This document shows, piece after piece, positions 18,285 to 27,840 of a stretch of DNA of 64,000 nt. The stretch is from assembly GCA_022791975.1 (NCBI GenBank), contig JAAWAC010000014.1, positions 1 through 64,000 on the forward strand, given 5' to 3'. The notes under the pieces are model-generated. The model saw only the letters and a list, made by a program, of their open reading frames with translations, was not told where the DNA came from and ran no database searches. How positions within the stretch are numbered: the first letter of the stretch is position 1; each line of letters starts with the position of its first letter. Source of the DNA: Lachnospiraceae bacterium (GTDB taxonomy: Bacteria; Bacillota; Clostridia; Lachnospirales; Lachnospiraceae). The position numbers and the translations under genes were made by a program.

Positions 18285-19327
18285 AAAAACGCGAGGATCT
18301 GCTGCGCTACTGCGGCAGCCTGGAGCAGATAGCCTATGTAAGGCCGGTGATCCATCAGGACGGACCGGCCAGCGGGCTTTCCTGTATCCAGGTGAAAAAT
18401 GATAGACTGGAGTATTCCCTTATGGCGGACAAATGTCTGGACCCATCAGGTATTACCTATCAGGGCATGAACCTGTCCTTTCTGTCCAAGCCCGGGCTCC
18501 AGGGACATGTGATGTACACGGCTGTAGGGGATCAGGGTTGCCGCTCTATTATGGGCGGAGCTATGATGACCTGCGGGCTGGAGCACATCCACGGTGCAAC
18601 AGAGATTGAGGGCTCCTTCTATCCCTCCCATGGACGGATGCGGGCCACCCCGGCCTCCAAGGTATCTATGGATGCCCACTTTGTTGGGGAGGACTACCTG
18701 CTGGAGGTTTCCGGGGAAATGCGGGAGGCTGAGCTTTTCGGCGAGAATCTGGTACTGCGCCGCAGGGTGACCTCTGTTTATGGAAAAAATGAGATTACGT
18801 TTCAGGACACCATAGAAAATCAGGCCTTTCGGGAGGAACCCCTGTGCTTTTTATACCACTGTAACTTTGGTTATCCGTTCCTAACCGAGGACACCCAAAT
18901 TTGGATTCCCAGCCTTACGTGCCAACCCAGGGATGAGAACGCCTCTTTGGGACTTGATTCCTGGAACCACATGAGTCCTCCCCAGGATCAGGCTCCAGAA
19001 CAGGTATTTCTCCATACCTGCGCCTGTGACAAGGAGGGGAATACCTTTGCCGCTGCTGTGCGCCGGGATCTAAATCTGGCTGTGTGCCTTCGCTGGAATC
19101 TAAAACAGATTCCCTATCTGGTTCAGTGGAAAAGCCCAGCCTCCGGAGACTATGCCCTGGCCCTGGAGCCCACCAATGCCTCCTTTTTAGGGCGTACCGG
19201 GGAAACCCAGAAGCTTCCGCCTCTGGACTCCCATGAAAACATCTTAACCTTTCAGATACTGGAGGGAGCGGATGCACTTAACAGTCTGGAAAAGGAGCGG
19301 GATGCGCTTCTTACAGATCATGCATAA
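18281..19327 (+). CDS. DUF4432-family protein (aldose-1-epimerase-like fold)
   Basis: LMADKCLDPSGITYQGMNLSFLS, GGAMMTCGLEHIHGA, SHGRMRATPAS, LYHCNFGYPFL; 4-bp overlap with the upstream gene. Confidence 0.8.
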   Translation: MKKREDLLRYCGSLEQIAYVRPVIHQDGPASGLSCIQVKNDRLEYSLMADKCLDPSGITYQGMNLSFLSKPGLQGHVMYTAVGDQGCRSIMGGAMMTCGLEHIHGATEIEGSFYPSHGRMRATPASKVSMDAHFVGEDYLLEVSGEMREAELFGENLVLRRRVTSVYGKNEITFQDTIENQAFREEPLCFLYHCNFGYPFLTEDTQIWIPSLTCQPRDENASLGLDSWNHMSPPQDQAPEQVFLHTCACDKEGNTFAAAVRRDLNLAVCLRWNLKQIPYLVQWKSPASGDYALALEPTNASFLGRTGETQKLPPLDSHENILTFQILEGADALNSLEKERDALLTDHA

Positions 19328-19434
19328 GTTAGAAGCCTGCGCCGTATTTCTCTGGTGTGTGGCGATTAATAAAGAGGGAGGTCCACCATTTTGGGGGACT
19401 CTCCCTCTTACACATTATATCACACGCAAACATT

Positions 19435-20241
19435 TTAAATAGACATCCCGCTCCAGACCAGCATCCCCTGCTCTTGCATGGCATCGAAGGCTTCATCGGA
19501 AAGGCTGTCAAGCTTCTGTGACAGATTCCTAATGGGCAGATAATAAACCTCCGTCATTCTGGGCTCATATGTGGCAGGATTGTCCCCCTCCTCCGTATCC
19601 CGTGTCAAACCAAGTCCCCAAACTGCAAGGCTCTCCCGATAGGGGGAAAAATCTCCCTGAAAAATACTTCCCCACAGGGTTTTATAACAACAAAAATAGA
19701 GAACATTGATTTCCTGGCCGCTCCTCTCAATGACCCTGCTCCTAGATGACAGCATAACATCATTGATTCCTAGGACCGAAAGCTTCACAGCCTCTACAAT
19801 CTCATATTCCCCCTTCAAAACCTTCTGGGTGTTTTCCAGATTCAAGCTGTCCAAATCGTGCAGGCGTGGAGACACACTTTTTTGAAATGGCTGCTCCTGG
19901 CTTACCACCACTCCCTGATAGCTTTCCGCCACCATGCGGTTCCTGTCAAAAGGAAGTGGAAACTTATAGCTCCTTGCAAAGATAACCAGGCCAATCACCA
20001 GAATACAGGCGGAAACAGCTGCAATTACACGATTGCGCCGTATTTTTGCCTGCAATTTTTCCAGGAGCTCCAAGGCATCCTCCTCTCCTGGGCTTTGGCA
20101 AGCCTTCTTGGAAATTTCTCTCTCATAATTCCGGCATGCACTACATGTTGCCAGATGTTCCCTTATCTCTTCATTGGTCTCCTCACTGGTCAGGCCGTCT
20201 CCATAGCTGGGTAATAATTCTTTTACAATGCTACATTTCAT
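19435..20241 (-). CDS. Zf-HC2 anti-sigma factor-like membrane protein
   Basis: MKCSIVKELLPSYGDGLTSEETNEEIREHLATCSACRNY plus one TM segment. Confidence 0.8.
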   Translation of the reverse strand: MKCSIVKELLPSYGDGLTSEETNEEIREHLATCSACRNYEREISKKACQSPGEEDALELLEKLQAKIRRNRVIAAVSACILVIGLVIFARSYKFPLPFDRNRMVAESYQGVVVSQEQPFQKSVSPRLHDLDSLNLENTQKVLKGEYEIVEAVKLSVLGINDVMLSSRSRVIERSGQEINVLYFCCYKTLWGSIFQGDFSPYRESLAVWGLGLTRDTEEGDNPATYEPRMTEVYYLPIRNLSQKLDSLSDEAFDAMQEQGMLVWSGMSI

Positions 20242-20272
20242 AAACGCTCACCTCTTCCCATTTCACGATTCC

Positions 20273-21061
20273 TCATATCACCCCGCTCCAAACCAACACC
20301 CCCTTCCTTCTCTCTGCGTCAAAAGCATCGTCTGAAAGCCCTGCAAGACGGCTTATGCTCCTCATAGGCAGATAATAAATCTCTGTCATTCGCGGGGTAT
20401 ATGCATGGTAAACCGTATTGTCATCCAGGTTCCCAATGATTGTCCAGCCGCCTCTTCGCTCCTCCTGGACATGATCCCCGGAAAACAGCATATCCCACAA
20501 TTCTCTCGTTGCACAAAAATACACAACATCCACCATTTCTCCGTTTCGATTGAGGGTTCTGCCATACTTTTGAATATTGGTATTATCAAACCCGGAATAT
20601 TGAAGCTTCACAAAATCCCTTCTCTCACAGTCCTCATATTCCCCGGCCAGAAATGCTTTGGTGGCTTCAAAATCCAAAAGATCCAAATCCCTCCACATGG
20701 TCTGATAAGGTGGCTCTGAAATGGCTATTGTATGCTCCACTCCCACAGCTATATGCTCCTGATTATAAGGTACCGGAATATTCAAATACTTCATAAGGAC
20801 CATCAAAGCCAGCAGGACTAGACCGGCCGAAAGGGCAATCACGGCTTCTTGCCTTCGAAGCCTCTTTTTAAGCTTCTTAAAAAAATCAATTTTTCTCTCC
20901 TCCAAGGATAGCTCCTGGGGAATGTCAGCCCCCATCTGCATATAAATGGTACGGCAGCTCTCACAGGTATCCAGATGCGTTTTTATCTCCCCGGAAGCTT
21001 CCTCCCCGGTCAACTCATCTAGATATCTGGGTAGAAGGTCCCTAACAATGTAACATTTCAT
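20273..21061 (-). CDS. Zf-HC2 anti-sigma factor-like membrane protein (paralogue)
   Basis: Start reassigned to MKCYIVRDLLPRYLDELTGEEASGEIKTHLDTCESCR at 21061 inside ORF 20273..21364; one TM segment. Confidence 0.8.
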   Translation of the reverse strand: MKCYIVRDLLPRYLDELTGEEASGEIKTHLDTCESCRTIYMQMGADIPQELSLEERKIDFFKKLKKRLRRQEAVIALSAGLVLLALMVLMKYLNIPVPYNQEHIAVGVEHTIAISEPPYQTMWRDLDLLDFEATKAFLAGEYEDCERRDFVKLQYSGFDNTNIQKYGRTLNRNGEMVDVVYFCATRELWDMLFSGDHVQEERRGGWTIIGNLDDNTVYHAYTPRMTEIYYLPMRSISRLAGLSDDAFDAERRKGVLVWSGVI

Positions 21062-21062
21062 T

Positions 21063-21557
21063 TTACCCCTCCATCTGTTCCATGATTTTCTGTTTGGCGC
21101 GATAGAAGGTGGTCCGGGCCCAGTTTTCATTTTTTCCCAGGATCTCCCCAATCTCCCTGAAAGAAAACTCGCCGGTAAGCCGCATGTGAACCACCTCACG
21201 CATGGGCTCAGGCAGCACATGAATGGCCTGGTACAGAGCCAATTTATCCATGCGCTGCATGGTGGCGATCTCCGGAGAATCGCCCCCAGGTATTTCCTCC
21301 GTAAGCTCCACCTGCTTCTGCCTGGAATGCTTTGCAAGCCATTGATACCAGATATGCTTCGCAACCTGGCAGAGCCATACAGACAGCTTACAGGTGCCGT
21401 CGTAATTTTTCATGGTTCGCATAGCCCGAAAAAAGGTTTCCTGGGTCAGCTCCTCCGCCACATCCTCATTGTGGGACAAGCTTAGGAGATACCGGTACAC
21501 CTCCTGTGCATGCTGCGTATAGGCTCTCTCAATCTCTTGCAAAGATTTCACCTCCAT
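21063..21557 (-). CDS. ECF RNA polymerase sigma factor
   Basis: Sigma-70 region 2 (NEDVAEELTQETFFRAMRTMKNY) and region 4 (LPEPMREVVHMRLTGEFSFREIGEILGKNENWARTTFYRAKQKI). Confidence 0.93.
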   Translation of the reverse strand: MEVKSLQEIERAYTQHAQEVYRYLLSLSHNEDVAEELTQETFFRAMRTMKNYDGTCKLSVWLCQVAKHIWYQWLAKHSRQKQVELTEEIPGGDSPEIATMQRMDKLALYQAIHVLPEPMREVVHMRLTGEFSFREIGEILGKNENWARTTFYRAKQKIMEQMEG

Positions 21558-21636
21558 CCTTTTTCATCTTCCCCTATATATCCTGGAAAATGGCGTTTCG
21601 TTACAAATAAAAAGTAAAATAATACGTACATAAAAA

Positions 21637-21667
21637 AGAACTGTCTCTTCTATACCAGACAGTTCTT
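21637..21667. terminator. Bidirectional-type terminator between the amino-acid ABC operon and the sigma factor gene
   Basis: 11-bp perfect stem aagaactgtct/agacagttctt flanked by A and T runs. Confidence 0.75.
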
Positions 21668-21772
21668 TTTCTATCCTGCAAAGCTTGCAATCCCTTACAC
21701 AAAATTCCTTCACAACTTCCTCCCATTTTGAGAGGGCCTTATATCATTTCTTCCATACAAGGGATTCTTCCC

Positions 21773-22495
21773 TTACAACACCTTAGACAAAAACTCCCGA
21801 AGCCGTACATCCTTGGGATTGGAGAAAAATTCTCCAGGGGTATTTTCTTCCTTGATAACGCCTTCATCCATAAAGAGCACCCGGGTAGCCACCTCCCTGG
21901 CAAAGCCCATCTCGTGGGTCACCACCACCATGGTCATGCCATCATCGGCCAGCCTTTTCATCAGCTCTAAAACCTCCCCCACCATCTCCGGATCCAGCGC
22001 GGAGGTGGGCTCGTCAAAAAGCATCACCTTGGGCTTCATAGCCAGAGACCGCACAATGGCAATTCGCTGCTTCTGCCCGCCGGAGAGCTGCACCGGATAG
22101 GAATCCGCCTTATCCTCCAGATTCACCAGGCGCAGAAGCCGCATGGCCTCCTCCGCCGCCTGTTCCTTGGTCATCAGCTTCAGCTGCACAGGGGCCAGCA
22201 TAATATTCTTCTTTACCGTTAAATTTGCAAACAGGTTAAAATGTTGAAACACCATCCCCATATGCTGGCGAATGTGGTTGATGTCTCCGTGGGGAGCAGT
22301 AATCTCCTGGCCATCAAAGGTGATAGAACCGCTGGTTGGCAGCTCCAATAGATTGAGGCACCGGAGAAAGGTGGACTTTCCGGAACCAGAGGGCCCCACA
22401 ATCACCACCTTTTCTCCCGGCCGAATATGCGCATCAATATGAGAGATTACCTGATTGTCCCCGAAGGTTTTAGATAAATCCTTAACGTATATCAC
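21773..22495 (-). CDS. Polar amino-acid ABC transporter ATP-binding protein
   Basis: [37 protein letters not shown]. Confidence 0.95.
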   Translation of the reverse strand: MIYVKDLSKTFGDNQVISHIDAHIRPGEKVVIVGPSGSGKSTFLRCLNLLELPTSGSITFDGQEITAPHGDINHIRQHMGMVFQHFNLFANLTVKKNIMLAPVQLKLMTKEQAAEEAMRLLRLVNLEDKADSYPVQLSGGQKQRIAIVRSLAMKPKVMLFDEPTSALDPEMVGEVLELMKRLADDGMTMVVVTHEMGFAREVATRVLFMDEGVIKEENTPGEFFSNPKDVRLREFLSKVL

Positions 22496-23201
22496 TTTTT
22501 CTCAGCCTCCTCTCCATGATGCCCAAAAGCCAGGTAAGCAACATAACCATAGCCAGATAAATAGCAGCAATGGCCACGTAAGGCACCAGGGCCTGATAGG
22601 TATTTGCTGCAATGATCATCGCCCCCTTGGTCAGATCCTTCAAACCAATAACAGTCACTATGGAGGTTTCCTTCAAAAGGGTAATCAGCTCATTGCCCAG
22701 AGCCGGAAGCACATTTTTAAAAGCCTGGGGGATTATGATAAACCGCATGGTCTTTACATAGCTAAGCCCCAGGGAACGTCCCGCCTCCATCTGTCCCTTG
22801 TCAATGGACATAATACCGGAGCGGACAATCTCCGCCACATAGGCACCAGAGTTAATGCCAAAGGAAAGCACGGCACAGCGCACCATATTTCCGTCTGTGG
22901 CCCGGGAGCTGGCCCAGACCACAAACCACATAATCAACAGCTGCACCATCATAGGTGTCCCCCGAATCACCGTCAGATACACCTTACAGAGCAGATTCAG
23001 CACCCGCAGAATGATTCCTCTCTTATTTTTCGGCTGCTGGTCATGGGCTGAGCGTATAATCGCCACCAACACCCCCAGCGCCAGCCCCAATACCAGGGCA
23101 AACACTGTCACCAACAGCGTAATCCCGATCCCTCTGATAAAATACTGGTAATTGTTATCCAGAATAAAGGTCTGATAAAACCCGCTCTTAATACTTTCCA
23201 T
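22482..23201 (-). CDS. Amino-acid ABC transporter permease
   Basis: [50 protein letters not shown]. Confidence 0.95.
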   Translation of the reverse strand: MESIKSGFYQTFILDNNYQYFIRGIGITLLVTVFALVLGLALGVLVAIIRSAHDQQPKNKRGIILRVLNLLCKVYLTVIRGTPMMVQLLIMWFVVWASSRATDGNMVRCAVLSFGINSGAYVAEIVRSGIMSIDKGQMEAGRSLGLSYVKTMRFIIIPQAFKNVLPALGNELITLLKETSIVTVIGLKDLTKGAMIIAANTYQALVPYVAIAAIYLAMVMLLTWLLGIMERRLRKSDIR

Positions 23202-23238
23202 TTAAACACCCTGCACCCTTCGGCTTCTTTTGTTAAGC

Positions 23239-24123
23239 TTATTCAGACTTAATATACTTGTCCAGAATTTCCTGAATGGAGCCATCCTCCTTAAGCTCCT
23301 TCAAAGCGGCATTGAGGGCGTCCTTAAGCCCGTCATTGTCCTTGGAAACAGCTGCTGCGTAATCCTCCACCACATACTCCGTTTCCAGAATCTTCAGGCC
23401 CTCATTTGCCTCCACAAAGCTGATAGCCGGCTGCTCATCAATCACCACGCAATCCACCTTACCATTCACAAGCGCCTGCACAGCTGTAGCTCCGTTGGTC
23501 AGAGCATTGATATTCTCCTCGCCGTAATCATCCTTGCAGTAGGAGTGACCAGTGGTACCCTCCTGCACACCGATAAGCTTGCCCTTCAGATCCTCCACAG
23601 ACTGAATGTCAGAATCCTCCTTGACAATGATCACCTGCACACCTGTGGCATAGGAATCGGTAAAGTTTACATTCTTCAGACGCTCCTCATCCACTGTCAT
23701 ACCGGCCAGTCCCATATCTACTTTTCCGGTCTGTACAGAGGTGATAATGGCCGTGAAATCCATGTCCACGATCTCCAGCTTCAGTCCCAGCTTTTCAGCC
23801 AAAAGCTCTGCGATCTCTGCGTCAATACCCACGATATTCTCCCCCTCATAGAACTCATAGGGCGGGAATGCCGCGTTGGTGCCCATGGTCAGCACGCCAT
23901 CCGTTACTGTGGTAAACTCCCCATAAGCCCCCCCATCTGCGTCCGGGGTTGCTGCCGGCTCCTGGTTCTCCTGGGGCTCCTCTTCCTTGTCAGTCTCGGT
24001 CTCCGGCGCTGTCTCCGTATCCGGGGTTGTGGCCGTGGCTGGCTCCTCTGCTTCCTTAGAACCGCAGGCGGCCAGGGACAGAGTCATAACAGCTATCAAT
24101 GCTGCCGCAATTAATTTTTTCAT
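23239..24123 (-). CDS. Amino-acid ABC transporter substrate-binding lipoprotein
   Basis: Lipobox SLAAC; GTNAAFPPYEFYEGENIVGIDAEIAELLAEKLG. Confidence 0.95.
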   Translation of the reverse strand: MKKLIAAALIAVMTLSLAACGSKEAEEPATATTPDTETAPETETDKEEEPQENQEPAATPDADGGAYGEFTTVTDGVLTMGTNAAFPPYEFYEGENIVGIDAEIAELLAEKLGLKLEIVDMDFTAIITSVQTGKVDMGLAGMTVDEERLKNVNFTDSYATGVQVIIVKEDSDIQSVEDLKGKLIGVQEGTTGHSYCKDDYGEENINALTNGATAVQALVNGKVDCVVIDEQPAISFVEANEGLKILETEYVVEDYAAAVSKDNDGLKDALNAALKELKEDGSIQEILDKYIKSE

Positions 24124-24311
24124 AATCGTTTCCTCCCATTTAAAAATTCAGGTTCTTAAACCTATGGTCCATTTTAGCACCATTTTGAAAAAAAACAAGA
24201 GAGAAAACGAATAAATCCTTAATTTTTCTGCATAAATTACCATTTTTCCTCAAAAAACTGGGTAATTATTCGTATTCCGGAAAACAGCCCCATTACAGAC
24301 CTGTTTCCACA

Positions 24312-24341
24312 TTGACTTTCTCCAGGATTGCCGTTTATAAT
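24312..24341 (+). promoter_or_regulatory. Sigma-A-type promoter upstream of uppP
   Basis: TTGACT (24312-24317), 18-nt spacer, TATAAT (24336-24341). Confidence 0.65.
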
Positions 24342-24391
24342 AGGAAGGAATGCTATGTAAACTGAGATATACGGAAAGAGAGGACCTGCTA

Positions 24392-25216
24392 ATGAATGTA
24401 ATAGAATGGTTAAAAGTAATTCTGCTGGGCATTATCGAGGGCATCACCGAATGGCTGCCCATCAGCAGCACTGGACATATGATTCTGGTCAACGAGCTGG
24501 TGCAGCTCCATGTGTCCGACGAGTTTATGGAGATGTTTCTGGTTGTAATTCAGTTGGGGGCAATCCTGGCTGTGGTGACCCTCTACTTTTCCAAGCTGTG
24601 GCCCTTTACCACCCCAGAAAAAGGCTGGATTAAAAAAGAGACCTGGTCCCTGTGGTTCAAAGTGCTGGTGGCTGTCATGCCTGCGGCTATTATCGGTATC
24701 CCCTTTGATGACAAGATCGATGCCCTCTTTTACAATTACCAGACTGTGGCCATCACCCTGATCGTGTACGGCGTGCTGTTTATTATCCTGGAAAACCGCA
24801 ACAGGGACCGCCGTCCCACTGTAAAATCGTTTCAGCAACTCACCTATCCCATGGCCTTTTTCATCGGTGCCTTTCAGGTGCTGGCTCTGATCCCGGGGAC
24901 CTCCCGATCTGGCGCCACCATACTGGGTGCTATGCTGCTGGGAACCTCCCGCTTTGTAGCGGCGGAATTCAGCTTTTTTCTGGCTATTCCCGTTATGTTC
25001 GGAGCAAGCCTTTTAAAAATCGTTAAATTTGGCTTTGCTTTTACAGGCACAGAGATAACCATTCTGCTGGTGGGTATGGCCGTGGCTTTTGTGGTCTCTG
25101 TACTGGCCATTCGCTTTCTCATGAGCTACATTAAAAAGCGGGACTTCAAAGCCTTTGGCTGGTACCGCATTGTGCTGGGAATCCTGGTTCTGGCATATTT
25201 TCTGGTACTGGAATAA
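24392..25216 (+). CDS. uppP: Undecaprenyl-diphosphatase
   Basis: [33 protein letters not shown]; start MNVIEWLK assigned at 24392. Confidence 0.95.
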   Translation: MNVIEWLKVILLGIIEGITEWLPISSTGHMILVNELVQLHVSDEFMEMFLVVIQLGAILAVVTLYFSKLWPFTTPEKGWIKKETWSLWFKVLVAVMPAAIIGIPFDDKIDALFYNYQTVAITLIVYGVLFIILENRNRDRRPTVKSFQQLTYPMAFFIGAFQVLALIPGTSRSGATILGAMLLGTSRFVAAEFSFFLAIPVMFGASLLKIVKFGFAFTGTEITILLVGMAVAFVVSVLAIRFLMSYIKKRDFKAFGWYRIVLGILVLAYFLVLE

Positions 25217-25254
25217 TTTTCCAGTACCAGTGTACTTTTCCAAAAAGCTGGGGC

Positions 25255-26544
25255 CTACGATAGCTTTTCCAGCAGCTTCTCCACGCTCACCAGCTTCACG
25301 CACAGCACAAAGATATCTGTAGCCATGGCCAAATCCTGGGGAGTGGGGAAGGAAGGGGCGATTCGAATATTGCTGTCATGAGGGTCCTGATGATAGGGAT
25401 AAGTGGCTCCGGCCTCTGTCATTACCACCCCGGCCTCCCGGCACTTTGCAATAATATTCCGTGCGCAGCCCTCCAGAGCGTCAAAAGAAATAAAGTATCC
25501 TCCCTTGGGGCGAATCCAGCTGCCGATTTCCAGGCCGCCCAGCTCCTGATCCAGGGTGTCCAGCACAGCTTCAAACTTGGGCCGCAAAATTGCCGCGTGT
25601 TTGCGCATGTGCTCATGAATTCCATCAATATCCTTAAAAAACCGCACATGGCGCAGCTGATTTACCTTGTCATGACCAATGGTCTGAATAGTCAGCTGCA
25701 ACTTAATGTCCTTCAGATTGTTGGGGGAAGTGGCAATGCAGGCCACACCGGAGCCTGGGAAGCTTATCTTGGAGGTGGAGCAGAATTTATACACCAAATC
25801 CGGATTTCCCGCTTTCTCACACTCCTCCAGAATCTCAATCAAAAAGTCCTGATCCTGGTCATAGAGATGATGGACGCAATAGGCATTGTCCCAAAAAATC
25901 CGAAAATCCGCAGCAGCCGGCTTTAACCTGGCAAACCGATGTACTGTCTCGTCGGAATAGGTAATGCCTTGGGGATTGGAATATTTGGGTACACACCAGA
26001 TTCCTTTGATACTCTCATCAGAGCTTACCAGCTTCTCCACCAAATCCATATCTGGTCCTGCAGGTGTCATAGGCACGGGAATCATTTCAATACCAAAATA
26101 CTCCGTAATGGAAAAATGGCGGTCGTAACCTGGCACCGGACAGAGAAATTTCACCTTGTCAAGCTTCCCCCAGGGAGTATGTCCCATAATACCATGAGTC
26201 ATGGCACGGGAAACCGTGTCATACATCACATTCAGGCTGGAATTTCCATAGATAATCATTTTGTCTGGAGATACCTCAGACATATCAGCCAGAAGCTGCT
26301 TGGCCTCTTTCACTCCGTCCAGAACCCCATAATTCCGGCAATCTATGCCCTCCGAGTCCTTCATATCCACGCCACTGTGGAGCACATCCATCATCTCCAT
26401 AGACAGATCCAACTGCTCTGCACTGGGCTTTCCCCGGGACATATCCAGTTTCAGGCCCTTTGCCTTCGCTTCCTCATACTTTTCTGTCAGCTCTCCATAC
26501 AGAACCGTCAGCTCCTCTTTATTCAACTGCTGATATGGCTTCAT
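25255..26544 (-). CDS. PLP-dependent class I/II aminotransferase (MocR-like subgroup)
   Basis: LDMSRGKPSAEQLDLS, YGNSSLNVMYD, CSTSKISFPGSGVA (PLP Lys region), WIRPKGGYFISFD. Confidence 0.88.
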   Translation of the reverse strand: MKPYQQLNKEELTVLYGELTEKYEEAKAKGLKLDMSRGKPSAEQLDLSMEMMDVLHSGVDMKDSEGIDCRNYGVLDGVKEAKQLLADMSEVSPDKMIIYGNSSLNVMYDTVSRAMTHGIMGHTPWGKLDKVKFLCPVPGYDRHFSITEYFGIEMIPVPMTPAGPDMDLVEKLVSSDESIKGIWCVPKYSNPQGITYSDETVHRFARLKPAAADFRIFWDNAYCVHHLYDQDQDFLIEILEECEKAGNPDLVYKFCSTSKISFPGSGVACIATSPNNLKDIKLQLTIQTIGHDKVNQLRHVRFFKDIDGIHEHMRKHAAILRPKFEAVLDTLDQELGGLEIGSWIRPKGGYFISFDALEGCARNIIAKCREAGVVMTEAGATYPYHQDPHDSNIRIAPSFPTPQDLAMATDIFVLCVKLVSVEKLLEKLS

Positions 26545-26653
26545 TCCTTCTCCTTTCCCGCCCGTAACCACCGGGCCATACGTTATCTGCTTCCTTTTGT
26601 GTTATTGAGACATTTTATTCTATTTTATGCCTTTTTTCAAGGACTAAATCCAC

Positions 26654-26690
26654 AGAAAAAAAGCGAGCTCCAGCCCGCTTTTTTCGTGAA
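26654..26690. terminator. Terminator hairpin downstream of the HD-domain gene
   Basis: aaaaaaagcgagctccagcccgctttttt stem flanked by A and T runs. Confidence 0.7.
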
Positions 26691-26694
26691 AACG

Positions 26695-27300
26695 TCAGGT
26701 ATCCTTTCCAAAGGCAGCTTCCACCAGCCAGCGGTATTCCTGCCAGACAATATATTGGTCCAGGTCTGACAGAGCCTCCAGCACACTCCGATACATCCAG
26801 GCATGCATATTCCTATCCTTCTGATGAAAGCGCTCCCATAGTTTATCTCCCACCTGCTGCATGTCCCGGTAAACAGCCCGCATATTGGAAAGCTTGTCCG
26901 ACAAGGCCAAAACCTTTGCCTCCCAGCTGGCCTCCTCCCGGAGAAAACGGATGGTCTCCTCCTTCCTCTGCCTCCAGGTTACCTCAGGTGGAAGCTCTCG
27001 CCTTTTGTCCTCCGTTTCATCCCGCACCAGACATAAAATCCGGGGGCCAAACACAATCCCCAACTCCTCTGGCGTGGTATCCGTATCCTCCAAAACATCG
27101 TGAAGCACGGCTGCTGCCAGAATCTCCTCATCCGTGGTTATGGTAGCTGCAATAGCCGCCACCTCCAGAGGATGCACAATATAGGGCACCGTTGATCCCT
27201 TTCTGGTTATGCCTGTATGTGCCTTTGTTGCAAACATAATTGCCTGATCAAAAAGTGAAAGTTCCCTGGCTTCCGCCTCATCCATATTTATTCTACCCAT
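26695..27300 (-). CDS. HD-domain phosphohydrolase, small (p)ppGpp-hydrolase-like
   Basis: FATKAHTGITRKGSTVPYIVHPLEVA...AAVLHDVLEDTDTT; KVLALSDKLSNMRA. Confidence 0.8.
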   Translation of the reverse strand: MGRINMDEAEARELSLFDQAIMFATKAHTGITRKGSTVPYIVHPLEVAAIAATITTDEEILAAAVLHDVLEDTDTTPEELGIVFGPRILCLVRDETEDKRRELPPEVTWRQRKEETIRFLREEASWEAKVLALSDKLSNMRAVYRDMQQVGDKLWERFHQKDRNMHAWMYRSVLEALSDLDQYIVWQEYRWLVEAAFGKDT

Positions 27301-27309
27301 AAACTACCC

Positions 27310-27840
27310 CTATAATTTTCCGTATACCCTCAGCCATTGTATCTGTCTGCGATAATCCGGCAGCACCTTCTCCACCTCTCTATAAAAAGCCGGAGAATGA
27401 TTCATCTCTTTTAAATGCGCCAGCTCGTGGACCACCACATAGTCCTGCACCTCCTGGGGGCAAAGCATAAGCTTCCAATTAAAACTCAAATTTCCCCTGC
27501 TGCTGCAGCTACCCCAGCGGGTTTTCTGCCCCCGAATGGTGATCCTGGCATAGGTCACCCCCATCTGATCCGCAAAGTAAGCGGCCCGCTCTCTCAGTAC
27601 CCGTGCAGCCTGTTCCCGGTAATAAGCCTCCTCCCGGGGGCTACACTGGGGAAACTCTTCCTCCTTTCTCTTGGCTTCCTGCTGCTTCTTCTCTATCCAA
27701 TCCCTGTGGATTTCCACAAATTCCCGGATGCGGGCCATGGCCATTTTTTTTGGCGCCCGCACCACAACTTCTCCCGCCCGGGTAATCTGTATGGCCAGAG
27801 TTCGACGGCTACTGCGAATGATTTTGTATTCTATTTGGGA
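27310..27840 (-). CDS. YgjP/M48-like metallopeptidase (DUF45)
   Basis: VVVHELAHLKEMNHSPAFYREVEKVLPDY; TRWGSCSSRGNLSFNWKLMLCP. Start uncertain: ORF extends to 27918 but overlaps the upstream gene. Confidence 0.85.
   Translation of the reverse strand, partial: SQIEYKIIRSSRRTLAIQITRAGEVVVRAPKKMAMARIREFVEIHRDWIEKKQQEAKRKEEEFPQCSPREEAYYREQAARVLRERAAYFADQMGVTYARITIRGQKTRWGSCSSRGNLSFNWKLMLCPQEVQDYVVVHELAHLKEMNHSPAFYREVEKVLPDYRRQIQWLRVYGKL

Noticed and set aside
23230-24114. Long plus-strand ORF 23230..24114 (294 aa)
   Set aside because: Exact antisense shadow of the substrate-binding protein gene 23239..24123, which has a clear lipobox and family motifs.
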